Part shown: positions 48,198-56,430 of the stretch, in pieces | How the letters are laid out: the number at the start of each line of letters is the position of its first letter | How positions within the stretch are numbered: position 1 is the first letter of the stretch | From: a virus | Strand: one strand, 5' to 3' | Virus record (IMG/VR): IMGVR_UViG_3300027833_001471 | Span: 1 to 57,330 of that record | Length of the DNA: 57,330 nucleotides | Program-made: the position numbers and the translations under genes | The notes under the pieces: generated by a model | The model's database searches: none | What the model saw: the letters and a program-made list of their open reading frames with translations, nothing else | Told to the model about the DNA's origin: nothing

Positions 48198-48740
48198 ATG
48201 ACAAATAAACTAAAACAACTCACATGGGCGCATCACCAAGCGGCTGAACGTCGAAAGTTCGCAAAGCAATTAATCAGTGGTGGCATTGATCCTTTCGTAT
48301 ATTACAAATTTCTAAACTGCCAGTATCTCGTATACAAGATGCTCGAAGAACTTGTAATCATTCCACCCAATCTAACAACAATCTATAGAGCGCCTCGTAT
48401 CCTACAGGATATCGAAGAGCTTAGCGAAATATATGGCTTTGATGATATTGACCATTACCCCAAATCAGTCGGTAAATGTATGACGCATATGCAAGGTCTT
48501 GCAGACGCAGACAATAATGACGGTCTACTATCACATATGTACGTTCGTCACTTTGGTGAATTACATGGTGGGCAGATAATCAAAGCCAAGACCCCAGGTA
48601 AGGGTATCATGTACGAATTTGAAGGTGACACTAAGGTTCTTATCGAAGAATTTAGGAAGCTTCTCCACGATGGTATGGAAGAAGAAGCCAAGCGTTGCTT
48701 TGACTTCGCTTCAGAATTATTTGATGAGCTATCAAAATAG
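48198..48740 (+). CDS. ho1: Heme oxygenase (biliverdin-forming)
   Basis: 180 residues from ATG 48198 (AGAGAGG upstream); a longer in-frame start at 48150 would lie in the terminator and is rejected. Proximal His13 in THE 'WAHHQAAE' helix (H-x-x-A-E), and MYVRHFGELHGGQIIKAK, the distal-helix signature (GxLxGG). Slightly short for bacterial HO (about 200-230). Opens heme to biliverdin IX-alpha using ferredoxin. Two genes downstream is a bilin reductase, giving a heme-to-bilin route; heme oxygenase genes are known from marine phages. Confidence 0.92.
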   Translation: MTNKLKQLTWAHHQAAERRKFAKQLISGGIDPFVYYKFLNCQYLVYKMLEELVIIPPNLTTIYRAPRILQDIEELSEIYGFDDIDHYPKSVGKCMTHMQGLADADNNDGLLSHMYVRHFGELHGGQIIKAKTPGKGIMYEFEGDTKVLIEEFRKLLHDGMEEEAKRCFDFASELFDELSK

Positions 48741-48769
48741 TTGACAAATCGGAGTTTTTGTTATACAAT
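48741..48769 (+). promoter_or_regulatory. Sigma70-type early promoter
   Basis: TTGACA 48741-48746 directly after the heme oxygenase stop, 17-base spacer, TACAAT 48764-48769. Confidence 0.65.
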
Positions 48770-48803
48770 AAATCTATTATAAACCACATAAGGAGTGTCC
48801 AAG

Positions 48804-48971
48804 ATGCAAGATCAAGCATTAGAAGAAATTAACCTTAAACCAAAGCCGAAGGCTGAACGACTTGCCAAAGATGTTGCGGCAAGGAAGCGTCGAAAAGAAG
48901 CTAAAGGTATTATAGAAACTCGAACGACTAATGAGTATAATAGACTACGTAGGGAACGTAAAAAGAAATAA
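48804..48971 (+). CDS. Small very basic protein
   Basis: 55 residues, highly basic (AARKRRKEAKG, RLRRERKKK), so probably nucleic-acid-binding. AAGGAGTG ribosome site; TAATG overlap with the next gene. No family. Confidence 0.65.
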   Translation: MQDQALEEINLKPKPKAERLAKDVAARKRRKEAKGIIETRTTNEYNRLRRERKKK

Positions 48972-49672
48972 TGTTATTTAAATTTAAAAAAAATACAATA
49001 ACAGTAGACGCTTTTACTGATCAGGAAAATGTTGCCAAGACGCCAATTGCTTCTAGCACAAAATATGTTCCTGATTGGTTTAAGTCTATGAAGCCTACCA
49101 AGGCGTATGCCCAAGATGGGATGGTGGTTGTCTCTAGTACATTCAAGAAGTGTCCTGGAATGATCGACAATCTAAAGCACAGCTTCACTATCCCAGCATG
49201 GTCTGACTTCATTGTCAAGGCTACAGATAATGGCATCGTCAAACAGTTCCCTCATTCTGAATTTGATTATGGGGCGCAATATCACAATGACCCCGAAACA
49301 TCACCTATTGGAGCATTCGCACCAAAAGTGCATGTTAAGATTTTGTCGCCGTGGTATCTCAAGGAAAAGTCAGGCGTAAACTTTTATCAGTCACAGGCGT
49401 TCTGGTCATTCAACGCAACCAATTCTACTATATTGATACCACCGGGTGTTGTTAATTATAAGCACCAACACAGTACACATATCAACATGTTCATAACTAA
49501 AGATTTGCAATGTGATTTTGAACGTGGTGACGCATTAATGTATTTGCACCCAATGTCTGAGGACAAAGTTGTTATCAAAACACATGTAGTAGATACAAAT
49601 GAATACAACAAGATCAAAGGGTCTACATATTACCCCAAGTTCACAAATGGGTATAGGGAGATGATGGAATGA
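48971..49672 (+). CDS. Phage hypothetical protein
   Basis: 233 residues, soluble alpha/beta. Blocks such as STKYVPDWFKSM, KKCPGMIDNLKHSFTIPAWSDF and PKVHVKILSPWYLKEKSG look like a conserved hypothetical of T4-like marine phages. No function. Coupled by TAATG to the basic protein and by ATGA to the bilin reductase, so it may act with the bilin pathway. Confidence 0.7.
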   Translation: MLFKFKKNTITVDAFTDQENVAKTPIASSTKYVPDWFKSMKPTKAYAQDGMVVVSSTFKKCPGMIDNLKHSFTIPAWSDFIVKATDNGIVKQFPHSEFDYGAQYHNDPETSPIGAFAPKVHVKILSPWYLKEKSGVNFYQSQAFWSFNATNSTILIPPGVVNYKHQHSTHINMFITKDLQCDFERGDALMYLHPMSEDKVVIKTHVVDTNEYNKIKGSTYYPKFTNGYREMME

Positions 49673-50355
49673 GTTTTTCGTTATGGGGGCGTTTGGATAA
49701 TTACGCTGATGATTTGACTAAGCGTTTCGACAAATCTTTTGTGAGATACGACAACCCTAAGTACACTGAAAACATGAAGTTCGAAGGTTGGACAGACACG
49801 TTTTGGCATTCAGATAAGATCGGTAAGTGCCATCTAAAAACAATTCAACCAAAAGATGTTAAGTCTTTGTGGTTGATGCACATCAACATTTTTCCTAAAG
49901 AGGGCATTGAACTTCCAATCTTGGGCTTTGATATCGTAGCAGGACCCAAAAAGATCACTGGATCGTTTATGGACTTCTCACCATTACATGGGTATGGGCA
50001 TCCATACAACGAATATATGAAACAAGCCATCTTAGGATTAGAATGGATTAAACCACGTGAGTTACCAGATTGGGCTAAAGAAATATTCTCAGATGATATG
50101 ATTGCTGTTGGCAACATACGAGAGGGGCATGAGTTGGATCAGTTCATCTCAGTCACATCTCAACTAGTGACATATTACTTGAAGAACTTGGAAGAACAGG
50201 CAGTTGTATCAAACCGTGATACACTTCCTATACTGAATAAATACTGCTCAAACCAAAAGCTAAATCCTCATTTGCACAGGTCAATTTTGGCTATGGGCAT
50301 CAGTGAAGAAGACAAGGAATCTTACGTAAACAACGTACTCTTCGAGGAAAAATAA
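49669..50355 (+). CDS. pcyX: Ferredoxin-dependent bilin reductase (PcyA/PcyX-like)
   Basis: 228 residues. MHINIFPKEGIELPILGFDIV lines up with PcyA 'LHCVMFPRLEYDLPMFGMDIV': His71 and Asp88 match PcyA His88 and Asp105 with the same 17-residue spacing. RELPDWAKEIFS, the YC..QK.N segment and the SYVNNVLFEE end match the family C-terminus. The place of PcyA Glu76 is not Glu, so the product may be phycoerythrobilin-like rather than phycocyanobilin. Marine phage PcyX enzymes paired with heme oxygenase have been described from metagenomes; symbol given on that basis. Needs reduced ferredoxin. Confidence 0.88.
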   Translation: MSFSLWGRLDNYADDLTKRFDKSFVRYDNPKYTENMKFEGWTDTFWHSDKIGKCHLKTIQPKDVKSLWLMHINIFPKEGIELPILGFDIVAGPKKITGSFMDFSPLHGYGHPYNEYMKQAILGLEWIKPRELPDWAKEIFSDDMIAVGNIREGHELDQFISVTSQLVTYYLKNLEEQAVVSNRDTLPILNKYCSNQKLNPHLHRSILAMGISEEDKESYVNNVLFEEK

Positions 50356-50356
50356 C

Positions 50357-50385
50357 TTGACAATTAGTGGGTGTTGTGGTAATAT
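50357..50385 (+). promoter_or_regulatory. Sigma70-type early promoter
   Basis: TTGACA 50357-50362, 17-base spacer, TAATAT 50380-50385, just after the bilin reductase stop. It leads into gene 33 and gene 59. Confidence 0.6.
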
Positions 50386-50503
50386 GTCTATATGTAAAGG
50401 TATAGATTACATAACGTTTAATAATCATGCATTTAAGATAACTGTACACTACTGCGAAGGCTGTGGACAGGTAAAGGCAACCTCTAACATTAAGGAAAGT
50501 AAC

Positions 50504-50704
50504 ATGGCAGGTGATAATATTATTGTAGAAAAGGCAGGGCAAACGCTCAGAGCCGAATATTTCAAAACTGAAAACGGATCGGGCATTCGTTGTTTTATTA
50601 ATGAAGAGTTCATCCAAGAAGAAATCTACGAAGGTAAGTCGATTCATTGGGCAGAGAGTGCGGCATCTAATTGGACGTCGGGTGTCAAGACACTGAATGG
50701 ATAA
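50504..50704 (+). CDS. Small hypothetical protein
   Basis: 66 residues from ATG 50504 (TAAGGAAAGT six bases upstream). In-frame codons continue upstream to 50357 through the promoter and include HYCEGCG; that part is either untranslated leader or a longer product starting elsewhere. No family. Overlaps gene 33 by 8 bases. Confidence 0.55.
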   Translation: MAGDNIIVEKAGQTLRAEYFKTENGSGIRCFINEEFIQEEIYEGKSIHWAESAASNWTSGVKTLNG

Positions 50705-50951
50705 ACAACAGCCTACGATCAACCCAAGAACACCTGAGAAGGTTCATCACGAGATATCAAATATGTTATCTAATGGCGTCAATTATATTGATGCTCTAAT
50801 TGAATATGCACGTCAGAACGACTTAGAAATAGAAGCAGTCGCTGACATAGTTAAGAAGTCCTCAATCCTAAAAGAAAAGGTAAGAACTGAGGCAGTGAAA
50901 ATGAAAATGGTGGTTAAAGATGAAAGAGACATCACGGAGTTATGTGACTAA
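50697..50951 (+). CDS. 33: Late transcription coactivator (T4 gp33-like)
   Basis: 84 residues. NYIDALIEYARQNDLEIEAVADIVKKSSILKEKVRTEA matches the gp33 pattern of T4-like marine phages ('NY.DA...Y...N.LEIE..A..I....K.KI..EA'). gp33 links gp55-containing polymerase to the sliding clamp for late transcription. It lies upstream of gene 59 as in T4-like genomes, and the window's TATAAATA boxes would be its targets. Confidence 0.85.
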   Translation: MDKQQPTINPRTPEKVHHEISNMLSNGVNYIDALIEYARQNDLEIEAVADIVKKSSILKEKVRTEAVKMKMVVKDERDITELCD

Positions 50952-51522
50952 AGAATCGTTTGAGACATATCGTATGTACCAAGCAATGCATAGACACTTC
51001 AACGTTGACAAATTTGATTTCCATAGGTACAGAGGGAAAACGAATGTTAAGGTAGAAAGCTTCAGAACAAGGAATGACGTATATTCATTCTATAGGTTGT
51101 CGCAAGAAGATAATGTACAAGAACTCATATTGGCAAATCTTATCCACAACAAGAAGGCGTGGGTAAGAGATATTGTTTCAGATGAAGGCAAGCAACGCTA
51201 TTTAGAATGGCGGCGTAAGAAAGAATCTTTGACGAGAGTGGTAAAGGATGATCTGAACCAACTAAATGATGATTGGCAATCCAACTTCGTTTCAGTTAAA
51301 GGTCAGCATCCTATTATCATATCATTATTATTACAGAAGCAAATAACGTTGGAGACATTTACAATTCTCACTCACGTAGCAAATATTTTTGCGTATTGGG
51401 AGACGAATTTACTTGACAAAATCGTTGCTTATGATATAATTAAACAATCAAGAAAATACAGACCTTTCTTGAATATTGATGAAAAAAAGTTCAAGAAAGT
51501 CATTCGAGAACACTTTTTCTGA
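50920..51522 (+). CDS. 59: Replicative helicase loader (T4 gp59-like)
   Basis: 200 residues. N-terminal SFETYRMYQAMHRHF..KFDFHRYRGK, central 'NLIHNKKAWVRDI', and C-terminal 'ITLETFTILTHVANIF' follow gp59, the helix-rich loader that places gp41 helicase on gp32-coated forks. Length near T4 gp59 (217). Overlaps gene 33 by 32 bases; ends at a late promoter. Confidence 0.88.
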   Translation: MKETSRSYVTKESFETYRMYQAMHRHFNVDKFDFHRYRGKTNVKVESFRTRNDVYSFYRLSQEDNVQELILANLIHNKKAWVRDIVSDEGKQRYLEWRRKKESLTRVVKDDLNQLNDDWQSNFVSVKGQHPIIISLLLQKQITLETFTILTHVANIFAYWETNLLDKIVAYDIIKQSRKYRPFLNIDEKKFKKVIREHFF

Positions 51523-51530
51523 TATAAATA
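51523..51530 (+). promoter_or_regulatory. T4-like late promoter (TATAAATA) of gene 32
   Basis: Exact TATAAATA directly after the gene 59 stop, 78 bases before gene 32. The leader in between may hold the gp32 translational operator known in T4, though I see no clear pseudoknot. Confidence 0.65.
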
Positions 51531-51608
51531 AGCAGTGGACTTAGTTCACTACACATCGCAATATAACATACACAACGCTATAAAAAGCAAAATTAGGAGA
51601 TACAAGTC

Positions 51609-52535
51609 ATGGACTTTAATACACTCAAAAAGAATCGTTCAAACTCATTGAACAAACTAAACTCACAGCTTGAGAAAATTCAAAGCAAGAGTTACTCAGA
51701 CCCCAACGAAGGTAAAATGTGGAAACCTACACGCGACAAAGCGGGTAACGGTTTCGCAGTAATTCGTTTCCTACCAGCACCATCAGGTGAAGATGTTCCA
51801 TTTGTTCGCATGTGGGATCACGGTTTCCAAGGACCAACAGGTCTGTGGTATATCGAAAACTCTTTGACTACATTAGATCGTGATGATCCAGTATCAGAAT
51901 ACAACAGTAAGTTGTGGAACTCTGGTGTCGAAGACGATAAGGCAGAAGCACGTAAAATGAAACGTCGCTTGAAGTATGTTTCTAACATCTTGGTGATTTC
52001 TGACCCATCAAACCCACAAAATGAAGGCAAGGTCTTTATGTATCAGTATGGTGCAAAAATCTTTGGTAAACTTCAAGAGCTTATGAACCCACAGTTTGAC
52101 GATGAAACTGCGGCTGATCCGTTCAACATGTGGGAAGGTGCTAACTTCCGTCTGAAAATTCAGAAGGTTGCTGGTTACCCCAACTACGATAAGTCAACGT
52201 TCGACACACCATCTGCTATTTCGGATGATGATTCTGAATTGGAACGCATCTTTAACGAAGCACATTCCTTGAAGGAATTGGTTGATCCAAAGAACTTCAA
52301 GTCATATGATGAGTTGAAAACAAAGTTCTACCGCGTACTTGCGTTGGATCAATCACCATCAACACCCAACACAGCGGCAGAGGTTGATGATTTGGATATG
52401 TCTAGCTTTGGTGGTAATTCACCAGAACCTACACTAACCACAATGCCAGAGGCGCAATCAACTGCTCCTTCAATGTCCATGAGTGATGACGATGATGATG
52501 ATCTGTCAATCTTTAAGGAACTTGCGAATGGCTAA
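51609..52535 (+). CDS. 32: Single-stranded DNA-binding protein (T4 gp32-like)
   Basis: 308 residues. Basic N-terminus (FNTLKKNRSNSLNKL), then the OB-fold opening WKPTRDKAGNGFAVIRFLPAPSGEDVPFVRMWDHGFQG..GLWYIENSLTTL, typical of marine gp32, and the acidic tail DDDDDDLSIFKELANG used for protein contacts. Coats ssDNA in replication and recombination. Followed by a small gene and uvsX, the normal order. AGGAGATACA ribosome site. Confidence 0.95.
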   Translation: MDFNTLKKNRSNSLNKLNSQLEKIQSKSYSDPNEGKMWKPTRDKAGNGFAVIRFLPAPSGEDVPFVRMWDHGFQGPTGLWYIENSLTTLDRDDPVSEYNSKLWNSGVEDDKAEARKMKRRLKYVSNILVISDPSNPQNEGKVFMYQYGAKIFGKLQELMNPQFDDETAADPFNMWEGANFRLKIQKVAGYPNYDKSTFDTPSAISDDDSELERIFNEAHSLKELVDPKNFKSYDELKTKFYRVLALDQSPSTPNTAAEVDDLDMSSFGGNSPEPTLTTMPEAQSTAPSMSMSDDDDDDLSIFKELANG

Positions 52536-52854
52536 TAAAACCTATGAAGAGGTTTTAGATTTTGACTTTGGTTTCAGCTTCATTGATGAAGAGCTTCAAG
52601 AGAAAGAAGCTGAAGCCAAGGTTGCTATTGAGAGAGTTAGCAGTGAGAAGCAGACGTTAGAAGACCAACTAACTGACGCTAAACTCGCGGCTGACGATCT
52701 TGAATATCGTTTAGAACTATTATTTAAATCGGTAACACCGTTCTTGGACAACTTATGTAAGAACTCTGAGAAATCAACAATTTATTGGCCTGATCGCGTA
52801 GCAAAGATTGAGGCTTATAAGAGCAAACTTAAATCTATAGTAGAAGGTAGTTAA
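52528..52854 (+). CDS. Conserved phage hypothetical between gene 32 and uvsX
   Basis: 108 residues from ATG 52528, overlapping the gp32 stop by 8 bases. KTYEEVLDFDFGFSFIDEEL then a coiled coil. A protein with the same 'YEEVLDFDFGFSFVDE' opening is found in this place in T4-like cyanophages. Function unknown; the context suggests a replication accessory. Confidence 0.75.
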   Translation: MANKTYEEVLDFDFGFSFIDEELQEKEAEAKVAIERVSSEKQTLEDQLTDAKLAADDLEYRLELLFKSVTPFLDNLCKNSEKSTIYWPDRVAKIEAYKSKLKSIVEGS

Positions 52855-52857
52855 ATT

Positions 52858-53955
52858 ATGAATGATTTATTGAACTCAATCGTCAGTAACAGTACGATTA
52901 AAATGACTGCCCCTATTATGAAGTCCAAGGTATATGGCAAGAAAGACATGGCTCCTACACAGGTTCCTATGGTCAACGTTGCTTTGTCTGGACGTATTGA
53001 TGGCGGTTTGACACCAGGACTGCTAGTCTTAGCAGGACCTTCCAAACACTTTAAGTCAGCATTTGCCCTACTTATGGCAGGTGCTTTCATGAAACGGAAC
53101 CCAGATGCAATTCTGATGTTCTTTGATGCAGAGTTTGGAACACCACAAGCATACTTCGAAAGCTTTGGTATCGACATGGAACGTGTAGCCCACATTCCAA
53201 TCACAGACGTTGAGCAATTGAAGTTTGAGATGATGCAACAGCTTGATAAAATTGAGCCTAAGCATTATGGTAAAATTGTTATGGTTGTCGACTCTATTGG
53301 TAACCTAGCTTCCAAGAAAGAGGTACAGGATTCACTTGATGGCAAATCAGTTGCTGATATGTCAAGAGCTAAATCTATCAAGTCTCTATTCCGTATGGTA
53401 ACACCACACCTTAACCTTAAAGACATTCCATTGATTGCGGTTAATCACACGTATCAAACACAAGAGATGTATTCTAAGGCTGTTGTGTCTGGTGGTACAG
53501 GCATTATGTATAGTGCGGATACTGTTTGGATTGTTGGACGTCAACAAGACAAGGTGGGTACTGAAATCCAAGGCTACCATTTCATCATTAACATTGAGAA
53601 GTCTCGATATGTTAAAGAGAAGTCTAAGATTCCAATCTCAGTATCGTGGGACAGTGGTATTATGAAGTGGTCTGGTCTTATGGAAGTTGCTGAAAAAGGT
53701 GGCTATCTACGCAAACCTAAAGTTGGTTGGTACGAAGCACTTGATCCAGAGACTGGTGTAATCCTTTCTGAAAAACTGATGAGGGCAAAGGAAATCGTTG
53801 ACAACAAAGATTTCTGGCTTAACATGTTCGAAGAAACAAACTTCGGCAAGTACATCAAGGATTCGTTTACTATCGGTGCATCAGGTGCTATCATGCGTGA
53901 TGACGAAGTAAGCCCAGAAGTTATCGATGAACTAATCGACGATAGCGAAGAATAA
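52858..53955 (+). CDS. uvsX: RecA-like recombinase UvsX
   Basis: 365 residues. Walker A LAGPSKHFKSAFAL, Walker B IVMVVDSIGNLA, L1/L2 region with AKSIKSLFRMVTPHLNLKDIPLIAVNHTY. Catalyses strand exchange in phage recombination-dependent replication. Size and order (32 - small gene - uvsX - 41) as in T4-like phages. AAGGTAGTTAAATT precedes the start. Confidence 0.96.
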   Translation: MNDLLNSIVSNSTIKMTAPIMKSKVYGKKDMAPTQVPMVNVALSGRIDGGLTPGLLVLAGPSKHFKSAFALLMAGAFMKRNPDAILMFFDAEFGTPQAYFESFGIDMERVAHIPITDVEQLKFEMMQQLDKIEPKHYGKIVMVVDSIGNLASKKEVQDSLDGKSVADMSRAKSIKSLFRMVTPHLNLKDIPLIAVNHTYQTQEMYSKAVVSGGTGIMYSADTVWIVGRQQDKVGTEIQGYHFIINIEKSRYVKEKSKIPISVSWDSGIMKWSGLMEVAEKGGYLRKPKVGWYEALDPETGVILSEKLMRAKEIVDNKDFWLNMFEETNFGKYIKDSFTIGASGAIMRDDEVSPEVIDELIDDSEE

Positions 53956-53960
53956 TTTCC

Positions 53961-53989
53961 TTGACATTACACGTTTAGTGTAATATTAT
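53961..53989 (+). promoter_or_regulatory. Sigma70-type promoter of gene 41
   Basis: TTGACA 53961-53966, 17-base spacer, TATTAT 53984-53989. Confidence 0.7.
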
Positions 53990-53998
53990 ATACCTTAA

Positions 53999-54027
53999 GA
54001 TGGCGGCTAATTTCATTGGTCGCCATC
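53999..54027 (+). promoter_or_regulatory. Leader hairpin before gene 41
   Basis: GATGGCG 53999-54005 pairs exactly with CGCCATC 54021-54027 around a 15-base loop, at the 5' end of the transcript predicted from the 53961 promoter and immediately before ATG 54028. No T-run, so it is not a terminator; it may protect the 5' end or control start choice. Confidence 0.5.
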
Positions 54028-54054
54028 ATGCAACTCAGACGTATGGAATTTGAA

Positions 54055-55494
54055 ATGATAGAATTAACAGTATTATCCAATCTAGTGTTCAATGATGAAT
54101 ACTATCGCCGTGTATATCCCTATATAAAATCTGAATATTTTGATGATCAAGGCGTGAAGAAAATCTTTACTGCGTATAGTGACTACGTGGATGAATACAA
54201 CTATGCACCGTCTGTCGAAGCGCTTAAGATTTGTATTGATAAGCGCAAGGATATGAATGAAGATAGTTACAAGCAAGTAATGTCTACAGTTGATAATCTA
54301 AAGCGTGACGAAGACACTAATACTGATTGGCTCGTTTCTGAAACAGAAAAGTTCTGTCAAGACAAAGACCTCTTTAATACTATTCGAAAAGCCATTCTAG
54401 TTATTGATGGTGAAGAGAAAGAAATCGACAAAGGTGCGTTGCCCCAGATGTTGACTGATAGCCTTGGCATCAGCTTTGATACCTCTATTGGTCACGACTA
54501 TCTTGAGGACTACGAAAGTCGTTATGAATTCTACCACAAGAAAGAAGAGCGTATTCCATTCGATATTGATATCTTGAATAAGATCACTAAGGGTGGTTTA
54601 CCACGCAAGTCTATGACTGTATTGTTGGCAACAACTGGTGGTGGTAAATCGTTGGTCAAATGTCATGCGGCGGCTTCTGCATTGATGATGGGCAAGAACG
54701 TTGTTTACATCACTATGGAGATGGCTGAAGAACGCATCTCAGAGCGTATTGATGCTAATATGATGGGTATCCGTGTTGATGAGATTAAAGACATGGACAA
54801 AGATACATACGCTAAACGTATGGAACGAATTACATCTAAGACAACAGGGAAACTTATTGTCAAAGAATATCCTACTGGATCAGCACATGCGGGTCACTTC
54901 CGTCATCTACTCAATGAATTAAAGATGAAGCGTAACTTTAAGCCTGACATCATTATGATCGATTACTTGAACATCTGTGCTTCATCACGCATTAAAGGTG
55001 CGGCGGCGGCAAACTCCTATACGCTAGTCAAGTCTATCGCTGAAGAAATTCGTGGTTTGGCTATGGAATTTGATTGTGCTGTAATCACATCCTCACAGTT
55101 TAATCGTGATGGGTATGGCAACTCTGATGTTGATCTTACTAACACTTCTGAGTCTATGGGTATTACTCACACTGCTGACTGTATTCTTGGTTTGATTACG
55201 GATGAAGAACTTGATAGCCTTGGACAGATTATGATCAAGCAATTGAAAAATCGTTGGGGTGATATTAGTTGGTATAGAAGGTTTGTTGTTGGTATTGATA
55301 GGGCTAAGATGTCAATCTTTGATCTGGAAGACTCAGCACAGTCTGGTATTCAACAAGGGCAGTCTACAGCAAATAATACACCAGTAAAGGCAGTTACACG
55401 CGCTGGGGTTGATGATCCAATATTCGACAAGACAACATTTAGTAATCCTAAGAATGGAAAGAAAAGCCTATTTGGCGCAGGGGGTATCACATGA
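54055..55494 (+). CDS. 41: Replicative DNA helicase (T4 gp41-like, DnaB family)
   Basis: 479 residues from ATG 54055, chosen because MIELTVLSNLVFNDEYYRRVYPYIKSEYFDD then matches the T4 gp41 N-terminus (VEIILSHLIFD...YF); earlier ATGs at 54028 and 54043 follow the leader hairpin closely. Walker A LLATTGGGKSLVKC, Walker B IIMIDYLNIC, and the Arg-finger region near the end. Unwinds DNA at the phage fork with gp61 primase, loaded by gp59. Confidence 0.95.
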   Translation: MIELTVLSNLVFNDEYYRRVYPYIKSEYFDDQGVKKIFTAYSDYVDEYNYAPSVEALKICIDKRKDMNEDSYKQVMSTVDNLKRDEDTNTDWLVSETEKFCQDKDLFNTIRKAILVIDGEEKEIDKGALPQMLTDSLGISFDTSIGHDYLEDYESRYEFYHKKEERIPFDIDILNKITKGGLPRKSMTVLLATTGGGKSLVKCHAAASALMMGKNVVYITMEMAEERISERIDANMMGIRVDEIKDMDKDTYAKRMERITSKTTGKLIVKEYPTGSAHAGHFRHLLNELKMKRNFKPDIIMIDYLNICASSRIKGAAAANSYTLVKSIAEEIRGLAMEFDCAVITSSQFNRDGYGNSDVDLTNTSESMGITHTADCILGLITDEELDSLGQIMIKQLKNRWGDISWYRRFVVGIDRAKMSIFDLEDSAQSGIQQGQSTANNTPVKAVTRAGVDDPIFDKTTFSNPKNGKKSLFGAGGIT

Positions 55495-55682
55495 GCTACG
55501 TTGTAAAGCAAGTCGGTAATAAGTATCACATTCACGAAACTGAGTGGGATGTCACTATTCCACTTTATCTAACTAAAGTTAAAGCCAATCAAATGGCAAG
55601 AAAACTAAATCTTGGTTCTGGCTTTGGGGCAAGTCCTATCCCAATATTCTTCTGTGGTGAATTTAAATCAATTAACGTGTAA
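55491..55682 (+). CDS. Small hypothetical protein
   Basis: 63 residues, beta-rich N-terminus (YVVKQVGNKYHIHETEW), no family. ATGA overlap with gene 41, so co-translated with the helicase. Confidence 0.65.
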   Translation: MSYVVKQVGNKYHIHETEWDVTIPLYLTKVKANQMARKLNLGSGFGASPIPIFFCGEFKSINV

Positions 55683-55688
55683 CTTATT

Positions 55689-55892
55689 ATGAAAACAATT
55701 GTGAAAAAGATAGTGCTTACGAGAGATCGTATGTTGCTCTCCGCATTGCTGAAAGCAATGAATCGTTATATGAACCATCAACAGAAAATTAAGAAATATA
55801 TTAATCCCAAATCACAATGGTCTGGGGTTAACAAAACTGAAGAAACTCTTATGTTGCAAGTTAAGAGAGCTTTAGAAAGACGGTTGGGTTAA
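55689..55892 (+). CDS. Small basic phage protein
   Basis: 67 residues, basic, helical: 'IVLTRDRMLLSALLKAMNRYM' and 'TEETLMLQVKRALERRL' resemble a short conserved protein found after gene 41 in marine T4-like phages. No function known. No good ribosome site, stop overlaps the convergent gene's stop. Confidence 0.65.
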   Translation: MKTIVKKIVLTRDRMLLSALLKAMNRYMNHQQKIKKYINPKSQWSGVNKTEETLMLQVKRALERRLG

Positions 55893-56260
55893 GACGTGTA
55901 ACCAGTCTCTTTAGTCAATTTCATTATGCAATGGAAAGGTCCGTCACCAACAATTCGTATGTCTCTATTTGCATATACGTTATCTACGAAACCTGTGAAT
56001 TCCAATGAACCTGAGTTTACGAAATAGTAATGTCCGTGTGGTGCTACTCCATCCCACCTAGAAACGTCTACGTGTTTATTGACTTTACAACCCCAATGGA
56101 TTTCTTTAATCGTAACAGAAGCTGTACCTGCGTCAAACGTTTCGCCAGCAGCGATAAGATCAGCTATAGCAATATCTACTGTATCACCAGATGAGTCTGT
56201 TACGTATACTTTGATTATTGCTTCGTTATGAGATCGTTTTAGATAATGGATACTAGACAT
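55889..56260 (-). CDS. Putative virion protein
   Basis: 123 residues from ATG 56260 (AGAGAGG upstream), beta-rich (SSIHYLKRSHNEAIIKVYVTDSSGDTVDI, DIRIVGDGPFH). Late promoter at 56288-56281 lies 20 bases before the start, so a structural or head/neck accessory is likely. An in-frame extension to 56305 would include the promoter and is rejected. No named family. Confidence 0.65.
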   Translation of the reverse strand: MSSIHYLKRSHNEAIIKVYVTDSSGDTVDIAIADLIAAGETFDAGTASVTIKEIHWGCKVNKHVDVSRWDGVAPHGHYYFVNSGSLEFTGFVDNVYANRDIRIVGDGPFHCIMKLTKETGYTS

Positions 56261-56280
56261 TGTTAACCTCTCTTTTGTTT

Positions 56281-56288
56281 TATTTATA
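56281..56288 (-). promoter_or_regulatory. T4-like late promoter (TATAAATA)
   Basis: Exact minus-strand TATAAATA 20 bases before the 56260 start. The 140 bases to its right (56290-56430) hold no gene and no promoter I can recognise. Confidence 0.75.
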
Positions 56289-56430
56289 AAATGACAAACT
56301 GTCACGGTTTCCTAGAACGCAATCCGACTATGCAATCTTAGCGTATCTCATGGGGTAGTATTTTCAAAAATAGGTGCTAAATATATTTGTAAGAACAAAA
56401 GAAACACTTATTTAAAAGGATTGATTATCA

